Below, piece after piece: positions 55,949 to 64,000 of a stretch of DNA of 64,000 bases. Origin of the DNA: Saezia sanguinis (lineage in GTDB: Bacteria; Pseudomonadota; Gammaproteobacteria; Burkholderiales; Burkholderiaceae_C); assembly GCF_003991585.1 (NCBI RefSeq), contig NZ_PQSP01000001.1, positions 496,001 to 560,000 of the forward strand. The letters run 5' to 3'. The position numbers and the translations under genes were made by a program. How positions within the stretch are numbered: position 1 is the first letter of the stretch; each line of letters opens with the position of its first letter. The notes under the pieces were generated by a model. It made no database searches, was not told the origin of the DNA, and saw nothing but the letters and a program-made list of their open reading frames with translations.

Positions 55949-56308
55949 TTACTCCCAATTGAGCGCGCCTTTTTTCCATTCGTAGGCAAAACCCACGACC
56001 AGAATCGCCAGAAAAATCATCACTGCAATGAAACCCGTCATTCCCACATCGCGCATCACAATGGCCCATGGGAACAAAAACGCAATTTCAAGATCGAACA
56101 AAATGAAAAGGATGGCGACGAGGTAGTAACGCACGTCGAATTTGATACGCGCGTCTTCAAAAGCTTCGAAACCGCATTCGTATGCGGACCGCTTTTCTGC
56201 GTCTGGATGTTTCGGACCAACCAGATAACCCAGAAGTGGCAAACCTCCGCCAATTCCCAGTCCGATTGCAATGAAAATAATGACGGCAAGATACGGTTCT
56301 AAATTCAT
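55949..56308 (-). CDS. nuoA: NADH-quinone oxidoreductase subunit A
   Basis: A 119-residue membrane subunit with three helices and the conserved loop [25 protein letters not shown]. The ATG at 56308, with GGAG upstream, was chosen; an open frame reaching 56419 has no support. First gene of the operon, about 130 bases downstream of tRNA-Leu. Confidence 0.96.
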   Translation of the reverse strand: MNLEPYLAVIIFIAIGLGIGGGLPLLGYLVGPKHPDAEKRSAYECGFEAFEDARIKFDVRYYLVAILFILFDLEIAFLFPWAIVMRDVGMTGFIAVMIFLAILVVGFAYEWKKGALNWE

Positions 56309-56400
56309 CGAGGTTTCTCCGTTAAGCCTTTTTATTTTATGCTGCGATGCAAAGTGTACCTTATTGGTGTAACACTTTCCACCATCAGCCTTCGTCTCCA

Positions 56401-56425
56401 GTACAGGATATAACTCCACCTGTAC
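56401..56425. promoter_or_regulatory. Hairpin between tRNA-Leu and nuoA
   Basis: GTACAGG at 56401-56407 pairs with CCTGTAC at 56419-56425. It lies 11 bases past the CCA end of the tRNA on the transcribed strand and lacks a T-run. It may help 3' processing of the tRNA or shape the nuo leader. Confidence 0.45.
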
Positions 56426-56435
56426 ACTCTTTATT

Positions 56436-56520
56436 TGGTGCCGACGGCGAGACTTGAACTCGCACGACTTTCGCCACTACCCCCTCAAGATAGCGTGTCT
56501 ACCAATTCCACCACGTCGGC
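56436..56520 (-). tRNA. tRNA-Leu (anticodon GAG)
   Basis: An 85-base cloverleaf with encoded CCA: acceptor GCCGACG paired with CGTCGGC, D-arm GTGG-AATTGGTAGA-CAC, anticodon loop TTGAGGG between CTATC and GGTAG, a long variable arm and T-arm with GTTCAAGTC. The long variable arm and GAG anticodon identify a class II leucine tRNA. It lies between secG and nuoA, the usual position in betaproteobacteria. Confidence 0.95.
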
Positions 56521-56605
56521 TTTATTTTTTTACCCGACACAGCATGCAACTGCTGCATCTGAAATTCATATCAAATGAAAGGAATAATTGTAACTGAAAT
56601 TAAAG

Positions 56606-57016
56606 TCAGTTTGCAGGTATCTGATTCACTCCCTGGGTTGGGGTTGACTCTGGGTTCGGTTGTGTCGTAGTTGCCGCAGGAGCCTCATCTGCCGGCGTGG
56701 TTGTCACCGCTGCCGGCACTGCTGCAGGAGGCGTCTGAGGATTGTCAAAAACGCTGCCGGAACCGCCTGTCGTTTTAAACCCAATATACGTCAAAGCCAA
56801 TGTGGCGACGAAAAAAATCGTCACTGCTGTTGAGGTCATTCTGGAAAGAAAATTAGCACTTCCGCTGGAGCCGAATAGACTCCCGGCGCTGCCGCTGCCA
56901 AACGCAGCCCCCATATCGGCACCTTTACCATGCTGCAATAAAACCAGACAAATGATCGCAATTGCAGCAATGATTTGAATGACCAGAAGGACAATGGAAA
57001 ATCCACTCATACCCAT
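56606..57016 (-). CDS. secG: Protein translocase subunit SecG
   Basis: A 136-residue inner membrane component of the SecYEG channel. Two membrane helices (SIVLLVIQIIAAIAIICLVLL and ITIFFVATLALTYIGF region), GKGADMGAAFGSGSAGSLFGSSGSANFLSR between them as is typical, and a Pro/Ala/Thr-rich tail. It follows tpiA. Confidence 0.94.
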   Translation of the reverse strand: MGMSGFSIVLLVIQIIAAIAIICLVLLQHGKGADMGAAFGSGSAGSLFGSSGSANFLSRMTSTAVTIFFVATLALTYIGFKTTGGSGSVFDNPQTPPAAVPAAVTTTPADEAPAATTTQPNPESTPTQGVNQIPAN

Positions 57017-57069
57017 AATATACGCCTAACTCCGTCAACAATTCACAATAAACATGTCCGCAGCAAAAC

Positions 57070-57813
57070 TTAAACTTCAATTGCTGCTTGAATAATCGCT
57101 AAAAAATCTTCTGATTTTAACGAAGCCCCGCCAATAAGGCCACCGTCAATATCAGATTCACTGAATAACTCGCGTGCATTATCTGCTTTTACACTGCCAC
57201 CGTACAGAATTGGCACATCGCCCGCCCCTGATCCGATCAACTGTGCACGTAATTGTGCATGAACCGCCTGCGCCTGCGCTGGCGTCGCATTTTTGCCTGT
57301 GCCAATCGCCCATACCGGCTCATATGCCAGAACAATGGACGTTGTATCACCTGCTAGCAGATCAATCACTGCTGCGAGTTGCCTTGATACAACAGCATGT
57401 GTCAGCCCGGATTCCTGCTCGTCTGCAGTCTCTCCCACACAGACAATCGGCGTTATGCCGGCATTCAGTGCCTGCCTGGCTTTCTGTGCCACAACCTCAT
57501 CGCTTTCACCATGCAGGGCACGGCGCTCTGAGTGGCCCACAATCACATATTGGCAGCCAAAATCAACCAGCATGGAAGCCGATACATCGCCCGTAAAAGC
57601 GCCTGCATCATGCTCAGAAACATCCTGCGCGCCCCATGCCATGCACGAAGTGTCCAGCACCTGCTGGCACTGCGCCAGATAAGGAAATGGCGCACACACG
57701 GCAACCGTCACCTTTTCAGCAATGCAAGCCGTTGATAATGACTGCAGCAGCGCTTCGTTTTGCGCCTTATCGCCATTCATCTTCCAGTTACCAACAACCA
57801 AATTCTTTCTCAT
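57070..57813 (-). CDS. tpiA: Triosephosphate isomerase
   Basis: A 247-residue TIM-barrel enzyme interconverting glyceraldehyde 3-phosphate and dihydroxyacetone phosphate. NWKMN has the catalytic Lys, VGHSERR the His and [13 protein letters not shown] the Glu. Followed by secG after about 50 bases. Confidence 0.97.
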   Translation of the reverse strand: MRKNLVVGNWKMNGDKAQNEALLQSLSTACIAEKVTVAVCAPFPYLAQCQQVLDTSCMAWGAQDVSEHDAGAFTGDVSASMLVDFGCQYVIVGHSERRALHGESDEVVAQKARQALNAGITPIVCVGETADEQESGLTHAVVSRQLAAVIDLLAGDTTSIVLAYEPVWAIGTGKNATPAQAQAVHAQLRAQLIGSGAGDVPILYGGSVKADNARELFSESDIDGGLIGGASLKSEDFLAIIQAAIEV

Positions 57814-57849
57814 ACTTCATTCCTTCGTGCACAGGGCTGCGGGCAGATG

Positions 57850-58851
57850 TTAATCAGCAAGCAACTGCCAGTCCAACACCAGCTTCCCCACATGTGCCCG
57901 GCTTTCCATACGGGTATGAGCCTGTACTACATCCTGTGGGGCAAATACCTGATCAACCACCGGCTGAATATCTCCGCGTTCAATCATCGGCCAGACATTG
58001 GCCTTCAGTTCAGCAGCAATCTGGCCTTTAAAGGCAATTGGCCTGGGGCGCAGCGTTGAGCCTGTAATCACCAGGCGCCGGCGCAAAACCTTGCCTGCAT
58101 CAAACTCCGAGGCAATTCCGCCTTGCACGGCAATAATCACCAGCCGGCCATCCTCAGCCAGGCAGTTGACCTCGCGGGCAACATAGCCGCCTGCCACCAT
58201 ATCCAAAATGACATCGGCCCCTTTGCCGTTGGTCACCTGCATGACCACTTTTTCGAAGTCCTGCGTTTTGTAGTTGATTGCCGTATCAGCACCCAGCTTC
58301 AAGCAGGCATCACATTTTTCATCACTGCCTGCCGTTACGATGACATAGGCACCAAACTGCTTGGCCAGCATGATGGAAGTCACACCAATGCCGCTGGTAC
58401 CACCCTGTACCAGCAAAACCTCGCCAGACTGCAGGTGGCCACGCTGAAACACATTCGACCATACGGTGAAAAATGTTTCCGGCAAAGCCGCTGCCTGCAC
58501 CCAGGTTAAGTTAGCCGGCATAGGCAGACACTGCAAAACAGGTGCAACGCACAGTTCTGCATAGCCGCCGCCAGCAACCAGTGCACACACTTTGTCGCCA
58601 ACAGAAAAGCCTGCGGCCTGCATCGCCTGTGTATCACCACTGACAATTTCACCCGCCACTTCCAGCCCCGGAAGCTCTGATGCCCCTGGAGGCACCGGAT
58701 AATGCCCTTTGCGTTGCAGCACATCAGGGCGGTTAATGCCCGATGCCTTCACCCGAATCAGCACCTCCCCCTGAGCAGGAGTCGGATCGGGCTCCGTCAC
58801 CAGATGCAAAACATCCGGGGGGCCATACTGCGTGATTTTAATGGCGCGCAT
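57850..58851 (-). CDS. NAD(P)H-dependent quinone oxidoreductase (PIG3-like)
   Basis: A 333-residue zinc-free medium-chain dehydrogenase. GINRPDVLQRKGHYPVPPGASELPGLEVAG in the catalytic domain and VLVQGGTSGIGVTSIMLAK in the Rossmann fold are typical of PIG3-type quinone reductases. It lies between pnp and tpiA, a neighbourhood shared by related genomes. Confidence 0.92.
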   Translation of the reverse strand: MRAIKITQYGPPDVLHLVTEPDPTPAQGEVLIRVKASGINRPDVLQRKGHYPVPPGASELPGLEVAGEIVSGDTQAMQAAGFSVGDKVCALVAGGGYAELCVAPVLQCLPMPANLTWVQAAALPETFFTVWSNVFQRGHLQSGEVLLVQGGTSGIGVTSIMLAKQFGAYVIVTAGSDEKCDACLKLGADTAINYKTQDFEKVVMQVTNGKGADVILDMVAGGYVAREVNCLAEDGRLVIIAVQGGIASEFDAGKVLRRRLVITGSTLRPRPIAFKGQIAAELKANVWPMIERGDIQPVVDQVFAPQDVVQAHTRMESRAHVGKLVLDWQLLAD

Positions 58852-58900
58852 CCGTACTCTCCTTTACCTTTTGCTCAGAAGTCCGTGCTTTCAGAACACA

Positions 58901-61060
58901 TCAGTTCTGCTGGTCGGACTCAGAAGAACCTTCCTGGGCCTGAGGCTGCTGTGCAGGCTTTTCAAGCAATGCCTTCATGGAAAGCTTGATACGGCCTTTG
59001 TCATCCACATCCAGTGCTTTCACCTTCACAATCTGGCCTTCGCTCAGATAGTCGGTCACTTTGTTCACGTGCTCATGTGCAATCTGGCTGATGTGCAGCA
59101 GGCCATCCTTGCCGGGCATGATGTTAACCAGCGCACCAAAATCCAGCAGCTTCGTGATCGGGCCTTCATAGACCTTGCCCACTTCCACTTCGGCGGTGAT
59201 GGCTTCAATGCGCTTGATCGCATCCTGCGCTTTGGCAGCATCGTTACTGGCTACGGTCACGGTGCCGTCGTCAGCAATATTGATCTGGGCGCCGGTTTCT
59301 TCGGTCAGCGCACGGATCACCGCCCCACCCTTGCCAATCACATCACGGATTTTTTCCGGGTTGATCTTGAGCGTATACAGACGTGGCGCAAACTCTGAAA
59401 CATCGTCGCGAGAGCCATCCAGTGCTGCAGTCATTTTGCCCAGAATATGCATCCGCGCTTCTTTGGCCTGTGCCAGAGCCACTTGCATGATTTCTTTGGT
59501 GATGCCCTGGATTTTGATATCCATCTGCAATGCCGTAATACCAGCAGAGGTTCCTGCCACCTTGAAGTCCATGTCGCCCAGGTGATCTTCATCGCCCAGA
59601 ATATCGGTCAACACGGCAAAACGGTTGTCCTCTTTGATCAGCCCCATGGCAATACCTGCCACGTGCGCTTTCAACGGAACACCAGCGTCCATCAGGCTCA
59701 GACAGCCACCGCAGACCGAAGCCATTGAAGAAGAACCGTTGGATTCAAAAATCTCAGAAACCGTACGGATGGTGTAAGGAAACTCGGAAACAGAAGGCAG
59801 CACAGCTACCAGCGCGCGCTTAGCCAGACGGCCATGACCGATTTCGCGGCGCTTCGGGCTGCCGACACGGCCGGTTTCACCTGTTGCAAACGGCGGCATG
59901 TTGTAGTGGAAAATGAAATTGTCACGGAACTCGCCATCCAGCGCATCAATCAACTGTGAATCCTGTTCAGTACCCAGTGTCGTTGCAACCATGGCCTGTG
60001 TTTCGCCACGGGTGAAAAGCGCCGATCCATGGGTGCGCGGCAGTACAGAAGTGCGGATTTCAATCGGGCGCACCGTACGGGTATCGCGGCCATCGATACG
60101 GGGTTCACCGGCCAGAATCTGAGAGCGCACAATACGTGCTTCAATGTCAAACATCAATTGTTCAACCTTGACTTCGTCAAACGCCACTTCCTGTGCGGTT
60201 AAAGCGTCTTTCACTGCGGCATAAGCTTCACGCAAGGCCTGTGTACGGGGCTGTTTGGAGCGAATTTGATACGCTGCGCGCAGCTTGTCCTCAGCCAGAC
60301 GGGTCACCTTGCCAATGAACTCCTCGTCTTTGACAGGAGGAACCCATGTACCAGCCTGCAACCATTCAGGCTTGCCTGCTTCGCGTACCAGATCATTGAT
60401 GGCCGCAATCGCCACTTTACCCTGCTCATGGCCATAAACCACAGCGCCCAGCATCACTTCTTCGGTCAACTGACTGGCTTCTGATTCCACCATCAGCACA
60501 GCAGAATCAGTACCGGCCACTACCAGATTCATCTGAGAATTTTTCAGCTCTGACGGACCGGGGTTCAGCACATACTCGCCATTCACATAACCGACCCGTG
60601 CAGCGCCAATCGGGCCATCAAACGGAATGCCGGAAACAGACAGCGCAGCACTGGAAGCAATCAAGGCAGCAATATCGGCCGATACTTCCGGATTCAATGA
60701 CATCACATGAATCACCAGTTGCACTTCATTGTAAAAACCTTCCGGGAACAGCGGCCGGATCGGGCGGTCAATCAGGCGCGATGTCAGTGTTTCGTGCTCG
60801 CTGGGTTTGGCTTCGCGCTTGAAAAAGCTGCCAGGAATGCGGCCTGCCGCATACGTTTTTTCAATATAGTCGACGGTCAGCGGGAAAAAATCCTGTCCCT
60901 CTTTCGCCGTTTTGGCAGCCACCACAGTGGCCAGCACCACGGTGTCATCTATGTTCACCAAAACCGCCCCAGTCGCCTGGCGCGCAATTTCACCGGTTTC
61001 CATGGTAACCGTATGTGAACCCCATTGGAATGTTTTGGTCACTTTATTGAACATGGTCAT
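58901..61060 (-). CDS. pnp: Polyribonucleotide nucleotidyltransferase (PNPase)
   Basis: A 719-residue 3'-5' phosphorolytic exonuclease. Two RNase PH domains ([39 protein letters not shown]) are followed by a KH domain ([23 protein letters not shown]) and an S1 domain ([16 protein letters not shown]). The ATG at 61060, after AAGGAG, was chosen over upstream starts to 61111. The leader holds a long hairpin that may be the RNase III site of autoregulation. Confidence 0.96.
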   Translation of the reverse strand: MTMFNKVTKTFQWGSHTVTMETGEIARQATGAVLVNIDDTVVLATVVAAKTAKEGQDFFPLTVDYIEKTYAAGRIPGSFFKREAKPSEHETLTSRLIDRPIRPLFPEGFYNEVQLVIHVMSLNPEVSADIAALIASSAALSVSGIPFDGPIGAARVGYVNGEYVLNPGPSELKNSQMNLVVAGTDSAVLMVESEASQLTEEVMLGAVVYGHEQGKVAIAAINDLVREAGKPEWLQAGTWVPPVKDEEFIGKVTRLAEDKLRAAYQIRSKQPRTQALREAYAAVKDALTAQEVAFDEVKVEQLMFDIEARIVRSQILAGEPRIDGRDTRTVRPIEIRTSVLPRTHGSALFTRGETQAMVATTLGTEQDSQLIDALDGEFRDNFIFHYNMPPFATGETGRVGSPKRREIGHGRLAKRALVAVLPSVSEFPYTIRTVSEIFESNGSSSMASVCGGCLSLMDAGVPLKAHVAGIAMGLIKEDNRFAVLTDILGDEDHLGDMDFKVAGTSAGITALQMDIKIQGITKEIMQVALAQAKEARMHILGKMTAALDGSRDDVSEFAPRLYTLKINPEKIRDVIGKGGAVIRALTEETGAQINIADDGTVTVASNDAAKAQDAIKRIEAITAEVEVGKVYEGPITKLLDFGALVNIMPGKDGLLHISQIAHEHVNKVTDYLSEGQIVKVKALDVDDKGRIKLSMKALLEKPAQQPQAQEGSSESDQQN

Positions 61061-61150
61061 TATTTTGATCTCCTTCATGGCTTGTACCAGACGTTGACGC
61101 CCGCCAAGCATTTAGACAAATTCCGAAGTCCATGTTTTGCTGCAAGATGC

Positions 61151-61195
61151 CATTCCGAAGCGGCTCGTTTAACGGCTGCAAACCGCCTCGGAATG
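61151..61195 (-). promoter_or_regulatory. Long hairpin in the pnp leader
   Basis: On the minus strand CATTCCGAGGCGG pairs with CCGCTTCGGAATG around a loop of about 19 bases; the stem has one mismatch. It lies between rpsO and pnp. In E. coli a hairpin at this place is cut by RNase III, after which PNPase represses its own synthesis. The same role here is inference. Confidence 0.55.
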
Positions 61196-61233
61196 ACACA
61201 TCACACAAGAAAACCCTCAAAACTTCAGAAAAC

Positions 61234-61271
61234 AAAAAGCCTGTGTGAGCGATTGATTTCACACAGGCTTT
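61234..61271. terminator. Terminator behind rpsO
   Basis: AAAGCCTGTGTGA pairs with TCACACAGGCTTT (61259-61271 and 61236-61248), a perfect 13-bp stem with a T-run on the minus strand. It would end most rpsO transcripts, with pnp reached by read-through or its own promoter. Confidence 0.75.
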
Positions 61272-61287
61272 GCATCATTGACTTAAC

Positions 61288-61557
61288 TTACTTACGTAAG
61301 CCCAGTTTGGCAATCAGAGCAGTATAACGGTCAGCATCTTTGCGCTTCAGGTAATCCAGCAGCTTACGGCGGCGGCTCACCATTTTCAGCAACCCACGAC
61401 GGCCATGGTGGTCCTTGGCATGGGTTTTGAAATGAGGCGTCAGCTCGTTAATGCGAGCCGTCAGCAATGCGACCTGCACTTCGGGAGAGCCAGTATCGGC
61501 TGCACCGCGTGCGTTATCCTTGATAATTTCAGCTTTGTTGATATTTGCAACAGACAT
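61288..61557 (-). CDS. rpsO: 30S ribosomal protein S15
   Basis: An 89-residue protein that binds 16S r[54 protein letters not shown] is diagnostic. Followed by pnp as in most proteobacteria. Confidence 0.97.
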   Translation of the reverse strand: MSVANINKAEIIKDNARGAADTGSPEVQVALLTARINELTPHFKTHAKDHHGRRGLLKMVSRRRKLLDYLKRKDADRYTALIAKLGLRK

Positions 61558-61623
61558 TTGATTTCCTTCAATATTGATAAACCCGCGAACACCGGTGGAA
61601 TCAACCAGTGCCGTGACATTTCA

Positions 61624-61641
61624 GCGCTTTGAACCAAGCGC
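61624..61641. promoter_or_regulatory. Hairpin in the rpsO leader
   Basis: GCGCTT, loop TGAACC, AAGCGC. It lies about 70 bases before the rpsO start within the expected leader. S15 often represses its own mRNA through structured leaders; that this hairpin serves that is inference. Confidence 0.45.
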
Positions 61642-61696
61642 CACACTCAAACAGCCCCATGCACCAAAATATGGCACATGAAACCAAGACTTGGGA

Positions 61697-61702
61697 TTAT
61701 AC
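61697..61702 (-). promoter_or_regulatory. rpsO -10 promoter box
   Basis: A consensus TATAAT on the minus strand about 140 bases upstream of rpsO, with no good -35 box. Transcription would begin near 61690. Confidence 0.5.
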
Positions 61703-61752
61703 ACCAAGAAATTGGCTTAGGCGAGCCGCCCCCTGCAACATGCTCATAGCCA

Positions 61753-62076
61753 TCATTTAATACCAGTTTTCTCCCCTTCTTGCAAAAGCTGTTTCGCCCG
61801 AAGAAGCTCGTCATTCAGCACGTCGTCATAACGCTCCTCAAAATCCTCAACCTCCTGCCCCAGAGTCAACACTCGTCGCAGGTGCTGCAACGCCTCTTTT
61901 TCTCGGCTGCTTTGTATGAGAAGGTCTCCCAAGCAGACCAATGCTTGGGCCAGTAAGACGACATCGCCCTCAGCCTTTGCCTGGCAGATCACATCGTTCA
62001 GCGCAGCTTCTCCACCTTCAATATTTTGTTGATCCAATAAAAACAGCGCTTTTTGAAAATGTTGACGTGCATCCAT
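61753..62076 (-). CDS. Small TPR-like protein
   Basis: A 107-residue all-helical protein with repeat-like stretches (ARQHFQKALFLLDQQNIEGGEAALND; LAQALVCLGDLLIQSSREKEALQHLRRVLTL) resembling two to three tetratricopeptide repeats. It probably mediates protein contacts; partner unknown. Confidence 0.75.
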   Translation of the reverse strand: MDARQHFQKALFLLDQQNIEGGEAALNDVICQAKAEGDVVLLAQALVCLGDLLIQSSREKEALQHLRRVLTLGQEVEDFEERYDDVLNDELLRAKQLLQEGEKTGIK

Positions 62077-62122
62077 TAATTATGACTTTCTGACTCTGCT
62101 CGCTCTGTGTCTTTCCAAACCA

Positions 62123-63439
62123 TTAGCTTACCGGTCGCTGCATCTGGCAATAAGAAGGCATTTCCACCTGATCCGGCGTCAGCCGCAGCACAGTGCGAAA
62201 ACCGTATGCGCTGCCCTCATTGGTAAACCTGATGCCTGGTGTACCGGCTTTTTCCATGCGCATCACCGTCAGCATCTGCTGGAACTGGTGGTCCTGCGCC
62301 CGCATCACCCCCGAATGAAACGCATTCTGGTAATGCATGCCCTCAAGCGCCTGTGCAATCCATTGTGCATCCACAACTTCTGCCTGCGCCACGGCACGGG
62401 CCAGCATCTCCAGCATCACATGGATACGCAGCCGGATAAAATCCTCATTGGGTTTGGAAAAACGCTCACGAAATGCCAGATAAAACGCGTCGGACGCTTC
62501 CCCTGCCTTGCCCCCCAACTCTACCCCCACATTCGGGTGCCACTCAATCACCGCCATGGCACGCCCGACCCCGGCATCTCCCATGGCCGTGGGGGTACCC
62601 AGATCGTTGGCATAAAAGGTATAAAAACTGGCGTCCAGCCCCACATCGCGCACCGCACGCACCAGCAGACTCAAGTCGTTGCCATAATTACCCGTCACAA
62701 TCGCCTGCGCACCGCTGGCCTTGATCTGGGTCGCGTAAGGAATAAAATCTTTGACCTGCCCGGTAGGGTGCAATACCTGCCCAACCACTTCAATATCCGG
62801 CCGGACTTCAGGGATCATCTGGCGCGCCCGCTCCACCACATACCGGCCAAAGCTGTAATCCTGCCCGACCAGGTACACCTTGGAAACATTCTGGTCGCCC
62901 TTGAGCACTTCAAACAGCGCCTTCAGGCGCATATCGGCATGGGTATCAAAACGAAAATGCCAAAAACTGCAACGCTCGTTGGTCAGAGCGGTTTCCACTG
63001 CCGAATAATTCAAAAACAGCAGCCGTTGCGCCGGATTACGTGCATTGTGCTTGTTGATGGCATCCAGCAACGCGCCAGCAACAGCAGAACTGTTACCCTG
63101 CGCAACGATACGGATTTTTTTATCCACCACCGCTTTCAGCATCGAAAGCGCCCCCTGCACAGAGCCCTGGGAATCAAAACGCTCTACCACCAGCCGATGC
63201 GGAACGCCTTTGATCACAATGCCGCCTGCTGCATTGATTGCCCCGCTGGCAAACAGGAAATTGCGGTAAATACCTTCCCCGGCATTCCCGAACGCCCCCG
63301 AAAACCCCTCAACCAGTGCCACTTTCACCTCAGGCCAGCTCTGCTGCTCCTGCGCCCAGGCACTTGCGGCCCCTGCACTGCCCCATAACGCCAGAGGCAA
63401 ACCAAGTAATTGGCGTCTTTTCCATAAATTCTGTGTCAT
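62123..63439 (-). CDS. Periplasmic substrate-binding protein (branched-chain amino acid ABC type)
   Basis: A 438-residue protein with an N-terminal export signal (KRRQLLGLPLALWGSAGAASAWAQ; the twin-Arg-like start suggests Tat export, uncertain). The rest matches periplasmic binding proteins of the LivJ/Peripla_BP_6 type: VKVALVEGFSGAFGNAGEGIYRNF, GGIVIKGVPHRLVVERFDSQGS. No permease or ATPase gene is adjacent, so the ligand and transporter are unknown. The ATG at 63439 was chosen so that the signal is N-terminal; an upstream start at 63514 is possible but unlikely. Confidence 0.85.
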   Translation of the reverse strand: MTQNLWKRRQLLGLPLALWGSAGAASAWAQEQQSWPEVKVALVEGFSGAFGNAGEGIYRNFLFASGAINAAGGIVIKGVPHRLVVERFDSQGSVQGALSMLKAVVDKKIRIVAQGNSSAVAGALLDAINKHNARNPAQRLLFLNYSAVETALTNERCSFWHFRFDTHADMRLKALFEVLKGDQNVSKVYLVGQDYSFGRYVVERARQMIPEVRPDIEVVGQVLHPTGQVKDFIPYATQIKASGAQAIVTGNYGNDLSLLVRAVRDVGLDASFYTFYANDLGTPTAMGDAGVGRAMAVIEWHPNVGVELGGKAGEASDAFYLAFRERFSKPNEDFIRLRIHVMLEMLARAVAQAEVVDAQWIAQALEGMHYQNAFHSGVMRAQDHQFQQMLTVMRMEKAGTPGIRFTNEGSAYGFRTVLRLTPDQVEMPSYCQMQRPVS

Positions 63440-63444
63440 ATCAG

Positions 63445-63474
63445 CTCTTGAAAATAAATGGAGTGATCCTAAAT
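63445..63474 (+). promoter_or_regulatory. Candidate heat-shock (sigma-32) promoter of hsp20
   Basis: CTCTTGAAA at 63445-63453 matches the sigma-32 -35 consensus; 13 bases later TCCTAAAT (63467-63474) partly matches CCCCATNT. It lies about 90 bases before the hsp20 start. Confidence 0.5.
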
Positions 63475-63564
63475 ATCCGTCAACGGGCCAGTAAATCGTG
63501 TCTGCAACAGCCAATTCACAAGCATGCTCTGCTGGCCAAAATCAAATTCAAGGAGGTTTATTGT

Positions 63565-63948
63565 ATGTTTCTCGTTCCTACATTGCGTCGCGCTTACTCA
63601 CAAGACAGTGCAAACTCTGCGATTAATGGCTTTGAAAACGAACTGGCACGCTGGTTTGGCCGCGCTGTTGAGCCAGGGTTCAGCACGTTGACAGAAAAAG
63701 ATGGTGTATGGGAAGTTTCTCTGGATATTCCCGGTGTCAGCCGCGAACAACTGAGCATTGATATTGACGGCCGCAAGGTCAAAATTCAAACCCAGGAAGG
63801 CGCCCCGCGCCAGTACGCCAGCGCATTTGTACTGCCGGCAGAAGTTGATCCGGCCGCATCAGAAGCCAAATTGGAAAACGGCGTCCTGACGCTGAAACTG
63901 GCTCGCAAGGTTGAAGAAAAGACAAGTACACAACTGACCATCAATTGA
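63565..63948 (+). CDS. Small heat shock protein, Hsp20 family
   Basis: A 127-residue chaperone that holds unfolding proteins. After an N-terminal arm, the alpha-crystallin domain (about residues 40-120) runs from GVWEVSLDIPGVSREQLSIDIDGRKVKIQ to the motif ENGVLTLKLARK; the C-terminal ILTIN-like TQLTIN is the usual anchor. The start ATG follows AGGAGG by eight bases; a longer upstream frame overlaps the divergent gene. A sigma-32-like promoter lies upstream. Confidence 0.93.
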   Translation: MFLVPTLRRAYSQDSANSAINGFENELARWFGRAVEPGFSTLTEKDGVWEVSLDIPGVSREQLSIDIDGRKVKIQTQEGAPRQYASAFVLPAEVDPAASEAKLENGVLTLKLARKVEEKTSTQLTIN

Positions 63949-64000
63949 TTCTCCTCTCCTGCTATGGCCACATGCAAACGTGTCATTGCATCGTGGTAAC

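Noticed and set aside
63238..63564. Longer upstream start of the hsp20 frame
   Set aside because: Overlaps the divergent substrate-binding gene; AGGAGG precedes the ATG at 63565.
1..64000. CRISPR arrays, insertion sequences, rRNA genes, restriction systems
   Set aside because: Looked for repeats with regular spacers, transposase or restriction frames and rRNA; none seen apart from the prophage repeat.

Overview
The window looks like chromosome of a betaproteobacterium of the order Burkholderiales. The reasons are the gene orders rpsB-tsf-pyrH-frr-uppS-cdsA-dxr-rseP-bamA-ompH-lpxD-fabZ-lpxA-lpxB-rnhB, msrB-yciB-bolA-ppiC, and pnp-quinone reductase-tpiA-secG-tRNA(Leu)-nuoA to nuoN. These orders recall Alcaligenaceae and Oxalobacteraceae; base composition is near 50 % GC, and the genus cannot be fixed from the sequence alone. 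Housekeeping genes lie almost all on the minus strand, apart from a plus-strand block at 31.3-36.3 kb and hsp20 at the right end.

Left end (1-1307): the start of a lysine/alanine/proline-rich protein that runs off the edge, and a membrane-anchored DUF2726-type protein.

Accessory region (1308-14459): two head-to-tail filamentous (inovirus) prophages with a period of exactly 6562 bp and one base difference noticed between them. Each unit has a leftward operon: ssDNA-binding protein, four tiny overlapping ORFs, HUH replication initiator, small membrane protein, major coat protein, 21-residue membrane peptide, TspB/pIII-like adsorption protein, DUF2523 minor coat protein, Zot/pI assembly ATPase and a terminal membrane protein. 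A rightward module holds two helix-turn-helix regulators, and a small exported cargo protein lies convergent to it. There is no integrase and no secretin. The three junctions share a XerCD/dif-like site, so integration by host XerC/XerD, in the manner of CTX-type phages, is the natural reading. Palindromes TATCA-N3-TGATA sit inside the divergent and downstream promoters and look like the operators of the lysogeny switch.

Envelope and translation region (14.5-30.9 kb): an rRNA/tRNA methyltransferase, RNase HII, the lipid A genes, outer membrane assembly (BamA, Skp), RseP, the isoprenoid and phospholipid genes dxr, cdsA and uppS, then frr, pyrH, tsf and rpsB. An unrecognised 159-residue gene sits between uppS and frr, just behind a strong terminator.

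Middle (31.3-41.5 kb): methionine sulfoxide reductase B, YciB, BolA, a parvulin, a YgiW-like protein, a Mth938-domain protein, a peroxiredoxin and a DUF808 protein on plus; MiaA, a hydrolase, EtfA/EtfB, a DUF1178 protein and a NUDIX hydrolase on minus.

Respiration and RNA turnover (41.6-64 kb): the full 14-gene complex I operon nuoA-N with tRNA-Leu(GAG) upstream, then secG, tpiA, a quinone oxidoreductase, pnp, rpsO, a TPR protein, a periplasmic substrate-binding protein and a divergent hsp20. The most unusual part of the window is the tandem prophage with its site and switch; the rest is largely conserved core genome with some regulatory hairpins worth testing.
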